Of a stretch of 64,000 nt of DNA, positions 11,101 to 24,060 are shown in pieces. Each line of letters starts with the position of its first letter. Position 1 is the first letter of the stretch. Below the pieces are notes generated by a model. The model made no database searches. It had not been told where the DNA came from and was given only the letters and a program-made list of their open reading frames with translations. Source of the DNA: Parelaphostrongylus tenuis (lineage: Eukaryota; Nematoda; Chromadorea; Rhabditida; Metastrongylidae). Where the stretch lies: contig JAHQIW010006128.1 of assembly GCA_019055375.1 (NCBI GenBank), forward strand, positions 87,345 through 151,344. Reading direction: 5' to 3'. The position numbers and the translations under genes were made by a program.

Positions 11101-13059
11101 ATTCCATATCTTTCTTAATTATGAGATAAATTCATGCTCTTTTGGCAACAATTCCATCACAAAACTGGTAATTTCTTCTAACTGAATAAATATTGTCATC
11201 TCTCAATGACAGAAGCGATTTGTTTTATCAAATACATTAGTTGTTGCTTTTTTTTTACCACACCATTTCTATGATCCGAATGAAGTGGAGCAAGAATACA
11301 TGTTTGAAGAAGTAGTCATAAAGAATCCTCCCAAAACCATGTAAGGGTGTGGGCAGGCAAGGTGTATAAATCTTTCTTTACACTGCTGTTCACAATGTCT
11401 TTTGTGCTGCTATGTCTTTCTTTCACTATAAAAAGTTAATTTAATTTAAAAAGTTAATTTTCTCCATTAGATAATCCTGCATGACCTATCAAAAGTTGAA
11501 CTGGGACTACAGGAATTGCTAAGCCCTTCCATTCTCCCAGAAATTGCAAATTTGATGCACGACCTATCCAGTTGTACAAAAGTACTAATTCGAGACGTTG
11601 ATGGGGCTCGATAAATCATAGTATCGATCAGAAAATCATTTACTCAACGCATGGTGCTCCGGTGCAGTAAGATGCATCGATCAGCCCTAACCAACCGTTC
11701 AACTTTAAGCTCCTTATTCTTTAAAAGTCTCATTTTCGCTTTTACACTGAATTATCACCATTCTTCTTGTTCGTAACGAGCTTTCAAACTAATTTCAACA
11801 CTCATGATAATATGTGAGCAAAATTGCTGGCTTGAGGTGCCCGTAATTAAAAATTGTGGACGTAGTAATCATGAAACTACTGTTTCTTTCTGTTATCGGT
11901 TGTTATTGAAAATTTTATGATAAAATGTCTTTCTGGTGTGAACGCTACTTGGAGCGATTTTACAGTCGTTACCTCAGTATCAGTCTAATCCGTTTAACAC
12001 CTCATTAGCTCATGCAAGAGTTGAGAAAATGTACATCATGAAACCATTATCATAGATGCTTGTCAACATCGAGTAACAGGGCTAATGTCGCATGGATAAT
12101 CTAGGATTTTTAGAGATTCATTTTGATCAGTAAGGCAATGTGATTACATGGAAATCAGCGTGTCGAACGTTTTGTACTGAGAGCACTACGACACTTCAAT
12201 CCGCGCCCAATGTGGTCCACTATGGATGGTTTATCAATATTTTCTTTGCTCCTCTGCATTAGCTACCATAACTGTGTTGTCGGTAACCCGTAAATAAGGT
12301 TTACTAGGACAAGAATCAGGTGGGGTGTGAACGCGATGCGTAATGCCAACTACCGATGAACATAAACCGTTTACGAATAAGTTCCGTGGAATGGCAAAAG
12401 CATAAGAGGTTGAGTTTAATCTGATTGTCAGGATTTTTCACGGAGATTCTATGAGAAATATCTTATGCTCAAGGACTCTGTTTAGCTATCAGACCCTAGT
12501 GTTATAGTCTTTTAGTAAGAGTGATCTCCCATTATGCTCATTGTATGCTAACTACTAATTCGTTTTCCCAAGAAATCAATGAAATTTTATTTGGAAGGCT
12601 GGATAAAGGACAGTCATATAAGCAAGCAAGCTTTTGAAAAAGCAATAAATGAGCTTCGGAGAATCCACAAAGTGACGCTTTCTTTCATCTGCATCGACTT
12701 AAAACTTCATGTCCAAAGATTACATCAATTATTGTAAAAAAGGTTAACTAGAGATACTCATAGAAGGGTTATTTCGTTGCTAAAATGCATCATTACAACA
12801 GAACCAAAGTATATTGTCTGGGTCTACATGTCTTTGAGAAGTTTCTAAAAAACATATTCATAGAGTGAATATTGTGACAATTCCAGAACACTGCAAGTGT
12901 CAATGAAAAATTTGTCGATAGATGCTCGACTAACCTCACAATTAACTAAACTAAGATTTTGCGCATGCATAGAAATGCGTCGTACTGTATTGAAATATTT
13001 TGAATTGCCTTACCATTTCCTTCACACTACTCTTTTATTAGGTTTTCTTTATTTCAAAT

Positions 13060-13400
13060 GAGGTTCCTGTCAAAAGGCTGTGTTATGATCTTGGGAATGG
13101 TTTCGTAGCTTTAGCCAGATACTTATACCTCAGATACAGATGCGATCGTAGCACCATCGCTCGCCGTTTAAATGAAATGGACTACTGCAATATACTGTCT
13201 TAATAAATGCCTTAAACGTTGACAGGCAACCTCACAATGCAAACTCAACTCGCCACACTCTGAAAAAACTGTGCTGAAACCAGGGCACCGCTTACTCTGT
13301 TTGTGCCTGAAATCGCTCCATCGGTATATCACCTCTTCCGCACCCTTAAGACAGCATCTGCGGGAGGATAACTCTAAAGACTACAATCAAATCATGCCTC
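13060..13400 (+). pseudogene. Diverged mariner transposase N-terminal relic
   Basis: Plus-strand frame 13125-13180 reads CDRSTIARRLNEMDYCNI, matching the mariner TIARRLNEMGY helix-turn-helix block and the 6.6 kb relic. Frames are broken on both sides. Confidence 0.6.
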
Positions 13401-13596
13401 GCCTTAGTGGGAGAAAGGCATCTAATCTTTGCCTAGTAATGTTTGCATATCAGTGATCATGATTACGATTATATTGTCGCTTTGAATGGTTTTTTTTCAA
13501 AAAATAATAACTGATTTCAAAAGTGTCGAAATACGAAAAAATTATAGGACAACCCAGTACAGTAGTGTCTATTATAGAGCCCTCTTTTTTCAGGTC

Positions 13597-16500
13597 ATGA
13601 ACAAATTTCTAGCCACACTAGCCGTTGTTTTTTGCGTACTGGCAGCTAATTCAATTACGGACGTGGATATAGAACTGCCATTGCGTTCGGAAAAGACTGC
13701 AACAGAGAATATTGACTTCATGTCAAGGTGCGCGAAGCCCCAAATGGGAAGTTGGTTTGTGATAAACGTGAATCTGTGTAAGAAGAATCGAATAAAAAAA
13801 ATGGAAAGCAATATATTTTCGAACATTTTTAACGCGATTCAGCTGGGAAATGATAGTGATTTGTTTTATTGTTAGAGATCTATAGCGATCCCACCAGTTT
13901 TAGTCTCCTAATGAAAATTTTTGCCAGTTTCACTTCAACAGCATTCCGCAAACCTATTCTCTTCCTAAATAGTCACACCAACCAATAGATGTTGCCTCCT
14001 AATCGACTGTTTCGGTGAACCTCGTTACAGAACTAATATATATCTGAGAGCTGTCTAAGCCTTTTCGAGTTATAATATGTCAGTGGCTTACGCACGTTTC
14101 AGCGGTCTCGCCCACATCATGAGAGCATCAAGTTCCATTGACCACCACTACAAAGTAGAGAGCGGGCAAACACAGCATATTAGGACCAGACAGCGTCAAA
14201 GGTTGTCTGAGAAGACGTTCGATCGAAAGGCGATATCTATTATCAAAGACAGCGGTGTACCATTGACTGTGGAAAAAGATTAAATCGTTCAGACAACATT
14301 TCACATCGTCTGGTTTTAACATGTCGTGTTTTGCCGTTCTCATTATTGAGGAGGGAGGGGGAAGGGGAAAGGAGGCTGTAGCTCTAATGAGGTAGGCCAG
14401 ATCGCCGAAACGTGTGTAAGCCACTGGCATACCGAAACCTCGATGAGACTCAAAAGCGTTCTTTGGACTACATCCAATAGATGATAATTTTGGGATTTTG
14501 GGTGTGAATCTTCAATGGACAATAGTGGGTCATACGTAGGAGACTTCTCTTTTCATCATCGTTGTGAAAAGGCACCATCTTAGCTGCATCAACTGTACCG
14601 TACACTGGAATATCTACCTCTAATCTTTCAAAAAACAGTACCATAGCCGTCGACTCTATAGAAAAAAATTTCGATGAAGCAGCGGTGTGAACACTGATCA
14701 AACATTGTTCCGCATAGTCTTTGTGATGATGGAGCATTTGAAAAATTCAAGTATATATCAAAAAGGACTTGCTTCGCTCGGCAAGGTCCCTTTATTTTCG
14801 ATTATTATCTGCTAACAAAATGGGTCGAAGAAGATTTGGTTGATTTTGCTCTACATGAGATCTAAGATACAATGGCTCTTCAACATGGAACTAACTCTAG
14901 AAACTGACGAAGGTGATAACCATTCAGTTATCAATGGCAACTCTTGCCTTCCAAAGATGCAAGCGACTGTGATAGAATTGACAATTTACGGAATTGAACT
15001 CTGCTCATTTAACGGCACCCACAATTACACGTAGACGGTATGAAAAATGTTCGCGCAACTGATGCCGACGAGGTGAACGAAAGCGAACAAAAAACAAAGT
15101 CTGGTTTGTCTGGAGCTTGTATTCTCTTTTAACGTCAACAAGTAGAAGTTTGCTATGACAAGCATTAGCTGTTGTCCAATGGCCCTGCTGAGGTGAAACA
15201 AAATCACACCCTCTCCATCAAAGTTGCTTCAAAAGAAGGCAGTGATCAGTCATGTAAGACAAAAGCGAAGTCATTCACCCTCGCCGTCTGTACCACGGAG
15301 AAACCATCATTCAAAAGAACAAAGTTCATTACTACAACGTCTAAGTTCAAAATTGATCACTCGAAAATAGACAGTACTTTATGACAAATGATATTTGGTT
15401 TGCATAAAACATATGTGCTAAAATATTTTAACTTATACTGTGATAGGCTTGATTTTAGATTTCTTCTTATTACAATCGTCGTTGAATGTGCCGTCAATAT
15501 GCAAAGTAGTCATATTTTGATTATTTATTCTGATTTGTTTTATCAGTCCGCCTTCACAGTGTTTTTTTTTTCACTGCACGAATCCCAGTGCTTTTGCATT
15601 AAATTCATTTTCGTCTTTTCTTGAACGCTATAAAATATTGGTTGAGCGAACCTCCTTGCAATTTCAGGGATAGCCTAGCTGTGACGTTCTAGGACGTTGT
15701 TGACTGCCGGAAAGAGGTGGGGAGTGGAGCTTATCTCCACGCGCGCCGCAACGAGCTTCATAACCACTTGACCACCCACAGCGCCCCGTTTTGCCTATTA
15801 GACCGTGCCTATTGAACAGTTCGTTTAAGGCTAGCATGTATCGACGTTGTTATGAGAAAAACTAGCGAAGAATTTCTTAGCTATCAGTAAACTAATACCA
15901 GCAACGTACTTCTTACTAGCGTCTCTGACATCAAGCAGCAAGATCATTACACCAAACAAATCTTGTGCTGAATTTGACGCCATTGCACTTGAATTATAAC
16001 CTCATGTCCAAATCTTTCTCCCCCCTCGTTCCCAATCAACTATGCGCCTGCGATGCCGATTTCGTTGCTCTTATTAAGGCCAAGGATTAAATGTAATTCA
16101 ACATGACTATTTCCATAAAGCGAAACTTAGAATATCTACAGACGAGCATGAGATGATATGGTTTCAAGATCCCAGATTGTTGAAGAGATCCTGTCGCAAA
16201 ATGTCGCCGCAGTAGGCTTTGTTGATCAATTACCAGTCGCCCATCCTTTCAACTTACCTGAAATTCCATCAGCTCTCTTGGCCCTCCACCGTCTTCAGTC
16301 TAGGCAGTTACTACTCACCAAAATGTATAATGGTCAGAGCGGATTGGCAATGTTTTATGGGCAGTCGTAAGATCTGATTGATCACGAAAAAGCGCTTCAA
16401 TAAACTTCGTTTTGGGAGTAATAACGTCAAGTTTAAAAGGATAGGTGATAGAAATGCATGGAACAGAAATTATAGTAGGAAAAATGTTACGGTACGAAAA

Positions 16501-18464
16501 TGTCTTGTTACACATGTGTCTTATATATAAATTTTGTCATTATATAAAGGATTACCCTTCATCAAATGAGACACTTTGGTCCCTGAGTAGTGCCTTTACG
16601 ATGGATGCGCCAATTGCTGTCTTGAAACGAGGTTTGGAGCTGCTACGAGTTGGAAAAGAATGCTATTAACGGATGGAAAGAAATTGACGATTCGGGGATG
16701 ACAAACTGCTTCGAAATTTTTTTCCTTCAAATGACAGAATGATCAAGCAGAACATGGAAAACTGCGAGCTAATCGTCATAAGATTGATACCCTACAAATC
16801 CCGTATGGTGATTTTCAAACGGCATCTCTACCACCATATCTACCTAGATATTACTTCAAAAGAGGACTGCAACTCAATCGCCACCTAGAGCAATTGGGAA
16901 TAAGTGGATTGTCATCTTTCCAAATCGCACCATTGTGCTCCGGCACCATGTAACCCTGCATATTGCTCATAATCCGATATGGCCAGTATAAATATCTACA
17001 GCTCAAGAAAAAACATCCGCTGTAGACAATCGACTCGAATCATTGCCTGCCTGAAAGGAAAGGTTGCTGGGACGTTCGTCAATAAAGGCCTTTGAAAAAT
17101 TAGTGTCTTCAAGAGATCAAGTTTCAAAGAGCATAAATCCGGAGAAAACTCAATTTGTTGAAAAGTGATGTTAAACAATCTTAGGCCCGTGGTTTTAAAC
17201 TTCAGAGTCTGCATCTCACACTACTCATAGTTTTCAACAACGATGGTACAGTGGCCATGTTAGAGATGAAAGGCAGCATGGATCAGTGTTATAGCCGCCT
17301 CAGCCACTGTTATAGACCCAAAACTCCGCACTAGACTTCCAACTTAACCCTCTTCCCACAGCTCTACCGTACAGTCGAAGTTCACGCTAATACATGAAGT
17401 GCGTTATGACTTCATGCATTGTACATACAGATGTTTGATATTTATTCGGTAACTAACAGGTACACAACGTAAAGCTGGAATGTTGATCTGCATCATTAAG
17501 AATTTCGTTCCCATTTCAGCATGTGGTACCAGAATTATCTGGAAAAAAAGTAAGCTCTTAGTAAGGCAAGTGAGTACGGCTATATCAGGAGTCAAAGGAC
17601 AATCGACTTGACCAGGTGCCTACTCGTTCAGTATCCAGTGACACTCACAATGATGAGAATAGAAGAACAGATGAGGACAGAAGGACAGCTGGTGCAAGAA
17701 GTTCGAAGACCGTTTTGTATGATGAATTCATGGAAAAGTATATGATGCAAGAAGTGTTGAGATCTGCTGCCTAAATGTGAGGATCGATATCGTAAAAAGA
17801 AGGTGGTACAGTAAAAGAAGGAGACATGTTTTACTCAAACAGAATTTTTCAATGGGCAGCATCTTGTTTAGAGCTATATATATTGAAACGCTTGTAAATA
17901 TTATGTTGATGAAGAAGAACCACATCAATGGAAAATCTCTTATTCTGTTTTGATTAAAAAACAATCATCCTCCTCTACTTTTATTTATTAGATTTATGAT
18001 GAATATGTTTACTTATCATCTGCGAATAATTTATAAAAGGCTTCAACTAAGTTAATATCTATGAATTCGAGAAGACCACATTGGTCCGCTTGCATCAATT
18101 GTAAGAGTTATCATTAAATTTTTTTATAGAACAACTTAAGAGTATTTACTCAAGATAACTTTTATAAAACATTTTTAGAGCTTCTCGAGAGAAACGACAG
18201 ACTACAGCTGCGCCCCAGATACCGACTCTAATATCATTCAATCCACTTACTTTACTCAATAATCCATTTCTATGGGAATTGATCAAGAATTTTGCTACAA
18301 ATACGATTCGGAATATCACCAGAGACCTGCAAAACAGACGTGCCGCTCGTGGTAATCCTGGTACTCCCCGAAATCCTACCTACTACTCATATGGTGCTAC
18401 GCAACAAAATCGATATTACTATCCGTATTATGGATATCAATATGGATATCAGCGGTATGGATGA
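13597..18464 (+). CDS. Secreted-precursor family gene A, two coding exons
   Basis: Coding exon 1 is 13597-13727 and coding exon 2 is 18179-18464, with a 4451-base intron. The ATG follows TTTTTTCAG|GTC. The donor is AAG|GTGCGC in phase 2 and the acceptor TTTTTAG|A supplies the third base, giving 138 residues. Residues 1-19 (MNKFLATLAVVFCVLAANS) form a signal peptide, and the pro-segment holds ELPLRSEK. The junction then creates ...SR-ASREKR-Q, a furin-like site. The mature part (about 88 residues) has TAAPQIPTL, FNPLTLLNNP, an amphipathic stretch and a Tyr-rich tail ending QYGYQRYG. A terminal Gly could serve amidation (inference). Reading through the donor instead would give an unrelated tail stopping at 13873. 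Copies B and C share exon structure and the cleavage motif. Family and function are unrecognised. Confidence 0.78.
14078..14432. mobile_element. Foldback element in intron of gene A with hammerhead-like arms
   Basis: GTCAGTGGCTTACGCACGTTT at the left end is the near complement of AAACGTGTGTAAGCCACTGGC at the right. The right arm reads CTAATGA ... GCCGAAACGTGTGTA, a hammerhead-like core with G5 changed to A. Stem I keeps about three pairs. The region between the arms has a purine-rich run at 14347-14375 and no coding signal. Confidence 0.55.
14765..14995 (+). repeat. Intronic block shared with intron of gene B
   Basis: This block aligns by eye with 27005-27200: GATTATTAT, AATTTGGTTGAT, CATATGAG/CATGAGAT, then GGTGATAACCATTCAGTT against GGTGATGACCATTCAGTT, followed by related CAAAGACAACC text. 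Both copies lie on the same strand after a family exon 1, so they are likely remains of one ancestral intron. Confidence 0.6.
15695..15795 (-). repeat. tRNA-like repeat fragment
   Basis: Read on the minus strand: GTGGGTGGTCAAGTGGTTATGAAGC-type A box followed by a GC-rich anticodon-side stretch and a poor B box. It is probably a SINE remnant. The flanks 15000-15690 and 15800-16670 show no supported feature. Confidence 0.35.
16672..17440 (+). repeat. Long intronic repeat, copy in gene A
   Basis: About 750 bp is alignable with 27785-28590 on the same strand. Shared landmarks, in order, are GAATTGACGATT-type start, GGATGACAA, CATGGAAAA, GGTGATTTTC/ATTTTCGAAT, CATCCCTACC/CATCTCTACC, GTCATCTTTCCAAAT, CAGCTCAAGAAAAA and GGAAAGGTTGC. 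Both copies lie in the long intron after exon 1 of genes A and B. It is non-coding in its present state. Confidence 0.75.
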
Positions 18465-19079
18465 TATTCAGGTGATTGATGGCTGAACAAAGACAAATTG
18501 GCAAAACATTAGTAGAACGATGTTATTAAGCATCTAAGTCTGATTAGATTGTATATGTACTTGTGTTTTCACAGAAGAAAACGTATAATCTGCAAACATT
18601 TCATATTCTGTCCCAAAAACTGTTTCAAACGTCCCTAAGCAGATTCGTCAAATTGTGTGCTGATTGTATAATTCTATTTGATATATGTAATGCACCATAG
18701 TATTCGCTTAGTAAAAAAATATTTGAATTATCATGAAACACTTTTCAAAATTTATGTCCTTTTCATGAGTCGAGTTAGCACACACAATGACCAAAAAAAT
18801 AATGAGTTAAATCCATTAGATGCATGAAAAGTTCGTTTTCATTTTCAGCTCAGTGGTTTAGCCTGAGATGCGCAATGTTCAACAACACAATGATGTGGAA
18901 CAAAATACATAAGTATGTGTGATTTATATATGGCGCGTAAAAGGTTCGAAAAAACTTTTATTCTGTTGATTTTATCATCTGATATGATTTTTTTGATCAC
19001 TACTGATAGTTTTTACTGAATTCCTTGTTTAGTTTTGGTCTACAATCTAATCGATTTATTCGCCTAATTCCAGATATGT
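18465..19079 (+). other. 3' flank of gene A, no gene seen
   Basis: AT-rich sequence with no exact AATAAA in the first 100 bases after the stop, so the 3' end of gene A is not located. No repeat or ORF is supported here. Confidence 0.4.
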
Positions 19080-19690
19080 TCAATTTATGAATCGTGAAAT
19101 TCAACGAATCGCAGTAGTTGAGTTGCACAAGATGCTCGCACACGTTTCTGCCGTATTCGACCCAAGCGCGTGTCAAAACCGAACCACTTCACAGTTGCTG
19201 TAATCGACGTCTACTCTTCAAGAAGGGTCAGCAGAAGTCCTCAGTAGCAAAAAACATAGACCATAGTCAATTTACGGCCTCTGTGATAGTCGGGAACGGC
19301 ATTTGCGCAACTGGAAGGACGCCGTCGTTTTTCATCGTTGGTAACTTCGAAATTAATGCTGCCAGCTCTCACCAGCAAACTTAACGGGTGGTACTGAAGC
19401 CTTGGAGTACCCAAGACTTTCGTACCCACGAATTTACGCCTCAGCACGGCTGAGCTCTTGCGCATCCGATCCGTTAAACGATTGCCATCGCTCAAGAGCA
19501 GTTTCCAGGCTTTTGTCGCACCCAATGATTACTCCATGGTCCATACCGAATAGAAAAGTCTCGGCTGCTTGTTACACTTACACTAGTGTAGGCGCGCCTA
19601 TAACGACTTTGACACGCGTTTGGGACGAAATTACTGTGGAAATTTGTGCTAGAATCTGGCCCAACTCAACTACTGCGGAATGCTGATTTT
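19080..19690 (+). pseudogene. Tc1/mariner transposase relic (central and C-terminal part)
   Basis: Plus-strand frames carry NGICATGRTPSFF and KINAASSHQQ-like text, then a PWSTQDFRTHEFTPQH block. These correspond to the family's M-x-W-A-G-I-x-A-x-G-x-T-P-L and W-x-F-Q-Q-D blocks. A final R-x-W-D-E-I-T-V-E-like segment closes it. Several stops and frameshifts are present. A homologous relic lies at 52985-53560. Confidence 0.75.
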
Positions 19691-20171
19691 TACGATTACT
19701 GACATAAACACAAATGAAAGTAGATAAGTAAATAGAAGAATTCCAAACCGAAATTAAAGAAAGAAGTCAGAAAAATTATGAACATTGATTAAAAATTATC
19801 ATGCCAATGCTAAATTCAACAAAATAAAATTTTTCGAACTTTTTACGTACCCTGTATAGATAAAAAGTTTCAGATCGATACCATGTATGCTAAGTGCTTT
19901 CAGCATGCTCTATTTTTTAGCTGCAGTCAATGTCGTTCATTCAGTCAATCGGCTGTTTAGACACGATACATGGGTGAATCGTTCAAAGCTCTCCGCTTTG
20001 CTGGGCATAAGTACTATCAAATGCTCTTCTTTACGTGGAACGTCGCTTTATGACTTAGCCATAGAGGTGTTCACTTGAAAAGACTTCCACACCACATTTC
20101 AATCCATCCGAGGCTATTACGCGTTTTCAAGCAGCGGTTTGATGCCGTGACTGCGAATTCAACAATGTTGA

Positions 20172-20345
20172 GTGATATGCATAACTTTGAACCTCGGAAG
20201 GGAATCGAACTCGCATCTTACCGTATCCGGAGGCGCACACTGCACTACCGGCACTGTGGAAACGGTGAGATACGCGTTCGATTCCCGTCCGAGATTCAAA
20301 GTTTCGCATACCACTCAGCACTGTCGGATTCATACTTATAATAGC
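20172..20345. repeat. Inverted pair of tRNA-like repeat halves
   Basis: The left half (minus) has the complement of GGGAATCGAACTCGC, and the right half (plus) has GCGTTCGATTCCCGTC, a canonical B-box form, followed by GAGATTCAAAGTTTCGCATACCACTCA. The two halves are near reverse complements about a CACTGCACTACCGGCACTG centre. Confidence 0.6.
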
Positions 20346-20730
20346 GAAGTACATACGACTTGAGCAGGGACGAGTTTTTGAATTATGATGTAATTGTTTT
20401 TGGCAGGTGAATTACACTTAAATGATGTGTATCACAGAATTATTTCACTTCTATATAGATAAAACAAAGCAGCTTCAAGAAACATGTTATATCCTGAGCT
20501 CCATAGATCTTGTAAGCATTTCAAATTTTCCGTCCGTCTTTCGTAGAACCATGTGAATTGTTGGCGGGTTCACGATTTTTTAGTCCCGCGCAATTAACCC
20601 TCTCAGGACTATTCGGATGAAAAGAAAAGCTTAGAAAACTAATCTTTATTTACAGCTTCACGAGGTTGGTATCTTCTTCCCCAATCGACTGTTCTTCTTT
20701 CCGGGCGATGGGTTTTCGCGTTTGCTTGTG

Positions 20731-20770
20731 GCTGACGTTTCGGCAAATACGCCTTCTTCAGAGCCTGAAC
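20731..20770 (-). ncRNA. Hammerhead-like motif lacking stem III
   Basis: Minus strand reads CTGAAGA, GGC-loop-GCC, GAAA, CGTCAGCC. This is a hammerhead-type core with a three-pair stem II, but there is no hairpin between GAAA and a cleavage dinucleotide. A similar string occurs at 41685-41720 on the plus strand, and a decayed one near 44240. I call it hammerhead-like only. Confidence 0.4.
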
Positions 20771-21339
20771 GTATTATTCGCTGAAGCTTTATTTATATGA
20801 CTATATAATAGGAAAGAGAAAGAGAAAAAAATTATTTTGAAAATCTAAGGTATTGTAAGCGACAATCGATTCAGGGAAAACCACTCACCTCACCATCTTA
20901 TCCAGGGACTACCTATGTTGTTAGCGCCAGGGTGACGTATGAACCCGCCCCCATGTCACTAGGTTAAATTATGTATAGGTGTCAGCTGGGAACCTTGCTA
21001 GAAAATTAATCTGAGATAAGGCGCCATATGGTTGGTTATGTTAAGGCACTATTCGGATGCTTTTGTACGCATGCATGTCAGTTCGTTTTGGACGAAGAGA
21101 GTGAACCACCCAGACGGCTTAGTCAGCAGAGGTGCAAAGATGTCTGCCCGTCGACGGCAGGTATCGTGAGCAGAATAGACATCATTCTTGACAAACAGTT
21201 CTCTGGTTTCTGCTCAGTATAGAGCATAGTTATTCTCAATAAGGCGAGAAGATACTATCATAAAATCTAGATATCGCTATTTGGTTTACTCAAGATAAAC
21301 AATGTCATCAAATTTTCAAGAATGTCTAGAGCCTTAGCA

Positions 21340-21725
21340 AGTTGGTACGCCAGAGCTATACACGCGTGTTCCGAAGGCCTCAGCTCCCTCGTCAGTAGCC
21401 CACGCACCGCGTTGAGCCCTGCATTGTAGCAGGGAGGGAGACGTTAGCCTGGCGTACCAACCTCGGGTAAGGATCTAAGCATTATTAAAATATTCATATT
21501 GGATGTTTATTGTGAGGTTCTGAAGCAGTCGATGCCCTGGATCAATTCTCTACCTACCAATCGTGATCCATCGACTGAATAGTGGTGATAGCACAATGTC
21601 ATTGTACATGGTGCTATCACCACATACGTTTCCCTTCTTGCCACAATGCAGGGCTTAATGTGCGGCGTGAGCAACTGACGAGAGGGGTGAGACCCTCGAA
21701 ACAAATACTACTCGGGTCAGGCTCT
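21340..21725. mobile_element. Decayed relative of the 58.6 kb array unit with two hammerhead-like cores
   Basis: Minus-strand core at 21401-21353: CTGACGA, stem I GGGCTA against TAGCTC fully paired, palindrome CACGCGTG, but the GAAA tetrad is altered to GGAAC. Plus-strand core at 21675-21701: CTGACGA, stem II GAGGG/CCCTC perfect, GAAA intact, but stem III is lost. Between them lie GAGCCCTGCATTGTAGCAGGG and a TGGTGATAGCAC...GTGCTATCACCA hairpin, both shared with the array unit. Confidence 0.7.
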
Positions 21726-23239
21726 AAATATTATTGAAAAATTTATATTGAATGTTCATTGTGAGGCTTTAAAACAGTTGATGCCATGGATCGGTTTCAT
21801 TGAATGTTCCTTTGTACACTACGATCACTATCCAATGACATGTCGCCACGTCGCCACGCTAGCAGGAAATGGCCGCACTTTCGAGTGGCTTGACGGTTGC
21901 CGTCTATCTTTTAATTGGAAAAATAAGCGAGCAAAAAACAAAACTATAACTCCAATCGGCGACGTATTTTGGATTTTCATTTTGGTATGACATGGCGGCT
22001 TGAGAATATTCAATCCTCATCATAAATGGAACCCAGTGGTAAGCTTGTCAGTTTCCTCTCAAACCTCAAAAGAAGTTTGAATTCAATTCACCACCTTAAA
22101 GGATTAGAGACTACTTTTCAGGATTGTATGGCGTCTTTGACAATTCTGCTCTAAGCTCTCTTTTTTCATACTGCTCCGAAAAACCACGTACAATACCAAT
22201 AAATGCTGTTCATTATCAATAGCAGCAAACATAAAAAACCTCCTGCAAACGGTTTCTATCCTTTCCATGTCATTATTATTGATCAATGCAAATCGTTTGC
22301 CTAACACGGCTTTGGTAGCAGCATCAATCATCAGAGAAAGGTGTACTGATGGCAATGGGAAATGTGCAAGAGGGAACCAGTGGAGATGCGACAATAAGAA
22401 ATACGTGCACGTCTTGCACGCCATGTCTATTTGCACTCTCTTGTTCGCTCCTTGTCACACCTCATGATTAATACCTTAACTATGATTTGTTCACCTACCA
22501 TATAAGACATGCTCGTTAATTGCTCGTACTATAGGCATCCCGCAACTTGGCATTCGTACTTCATTACATTGTGTGCATGTTGCCGTTCATACGAATCGTT
22601 GCTCTCGGCGGTTCTCCTCGATTACCACTGTATGTTAAATTGTGGTCTAGCTTAGGTCAAGCACACCTTACCAGCACGCTTTCTATTCGCTTGTACTTTT
22701 GCCTATCTTCAGTTGAATTGCCGCGCCTGATATCCTTTGGTATCAGGCATGTTATTTTTTCGCGATCATCTTCAAGCAATATTATCCTGTCACTGTCATG
22801 TCACTTAGTCACCGTTACGTCGGCGTTGTTGTACTATTCGCTCTTCGCCAACGACCAAATTACCTTGATCTATTAGTAGTCATGCTGTTGGTAATTTTAT
22901 ACTGTTCGCCAACAGCACCTCGTTTTTATTTTGAATTAGTAGTTATTATATTCATGAAATTTCATTGCCTAAGTTTACGATGGCACAATTGATGTCATCG
23001 GAATAATCAGCCAGAACGCTGCATCTTCAAGCAGTCAAGCTTTGAATGAGAGAAACGGTGAAAAATGGAGATGAACAAGATGATCAGTTTTCAACAGGGC
23101 AGAATGCAAGTCAGGAATAGATCAATTCAAAAAAGTTGTCGAGAAAGTAATAATTTTTTTCTCAGTCTGAGTTTTTGCTTACAAAAGAGGTTTTTGTACA
23201 ATATGAGAAAACCAATCTACCTCATTCGCTAGACAAGAA

Positions 23240-24060
23240 TTTTTTTTAGGAGTCTTAACAATCCTTCGAAAGCTAAAATCTTTGGCTAAAGCCGTACATG
23301 GCTGGTTTTTGTCCAAAGCACCCTTTTCTATGGCTGTGAATTCCAAAAATTATGTTTCACCCAACCACGCGTTTTTTCTCCTTCAAATTTCTTACTCTTC
23401 CGATAGCACAGCTCTCGAAAAAATCAGAAATGTGCTCAATTTCTGAAAAAGATTTTTATATAAAGCTGTAGGAAAAAGAAAACTCTTTGATTAAACTTCG
23501 CCGGACAGAGTTCATTCATAGACTATTAGTAATCATTCGATAGCGTGAATTTTAGTTGTTCCAACGCTCTGCTGTATTTATTTTAGAAACAATGTATTTT
23601 CTGGGAGGTTTCACTGGCGAGCTTATTTACCAGCTGATCTACGTCTTATGGGTTAGGCCATCAATAGACAGTCTAATATGTTAGAAATGTAGGATGCAAC
23701 TTGTTCTTCTATTATAAATTTCTTCTCCGTTTCGCTATAAATTACATATTAAATACTACGAAATGTTCTCAACACGTTCATATGGCTTTCATGCTCCCCG
23801 TATATCACACGCGTGAGAAAAATGAAAGCGCGCGGAGAGTGTCAAACAGAATTTAATTTTGAATGCTACAGTGTTTTAAAAGGGCCTTTTCAAAAATCAA
23901 TCACATGCTGCTCTAGCCGGAGATTTAAGCTTCCGAATCATTTATAACATTCTTGTGAGAAGTTCCTGTGCGTTAAATAGAGTCGAATATTTTTTTCGCA
24001 GTCTAACAGAAAGGAACCGAAATTGGTGTACAGAAATATTGCATCTGATCGATTACCATC
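23240..24060. mobile_element. Inverted-repeat element family, copy 1
   Basis: The left end has CGAAAGCTAAAATCTTTGGCTAAAGCC followed by an ATTATGTTTCACCC block. The right end is the approximate complement (TTTGAATGCTACAGTGTTTTAAAAGG ... CTCTAGCCGGAGATTTAAGC). An internal CATTCGATAGCGTGAATTTT block is shared with the other copies. Related copies are at 30090-30700, 45150-46060, 47505-48640 and 51850-52420. No transposase is seen, so it looks non-autonomous. Confidence 0.65.

Noticed and set aside
22104..22436. 110-codon minus ORF with IDAATKAVLGKRFALINNN
   Set aside because: It reads somewhat like protein but has no start context, splice partner or family match, so it is not listed as a gene.
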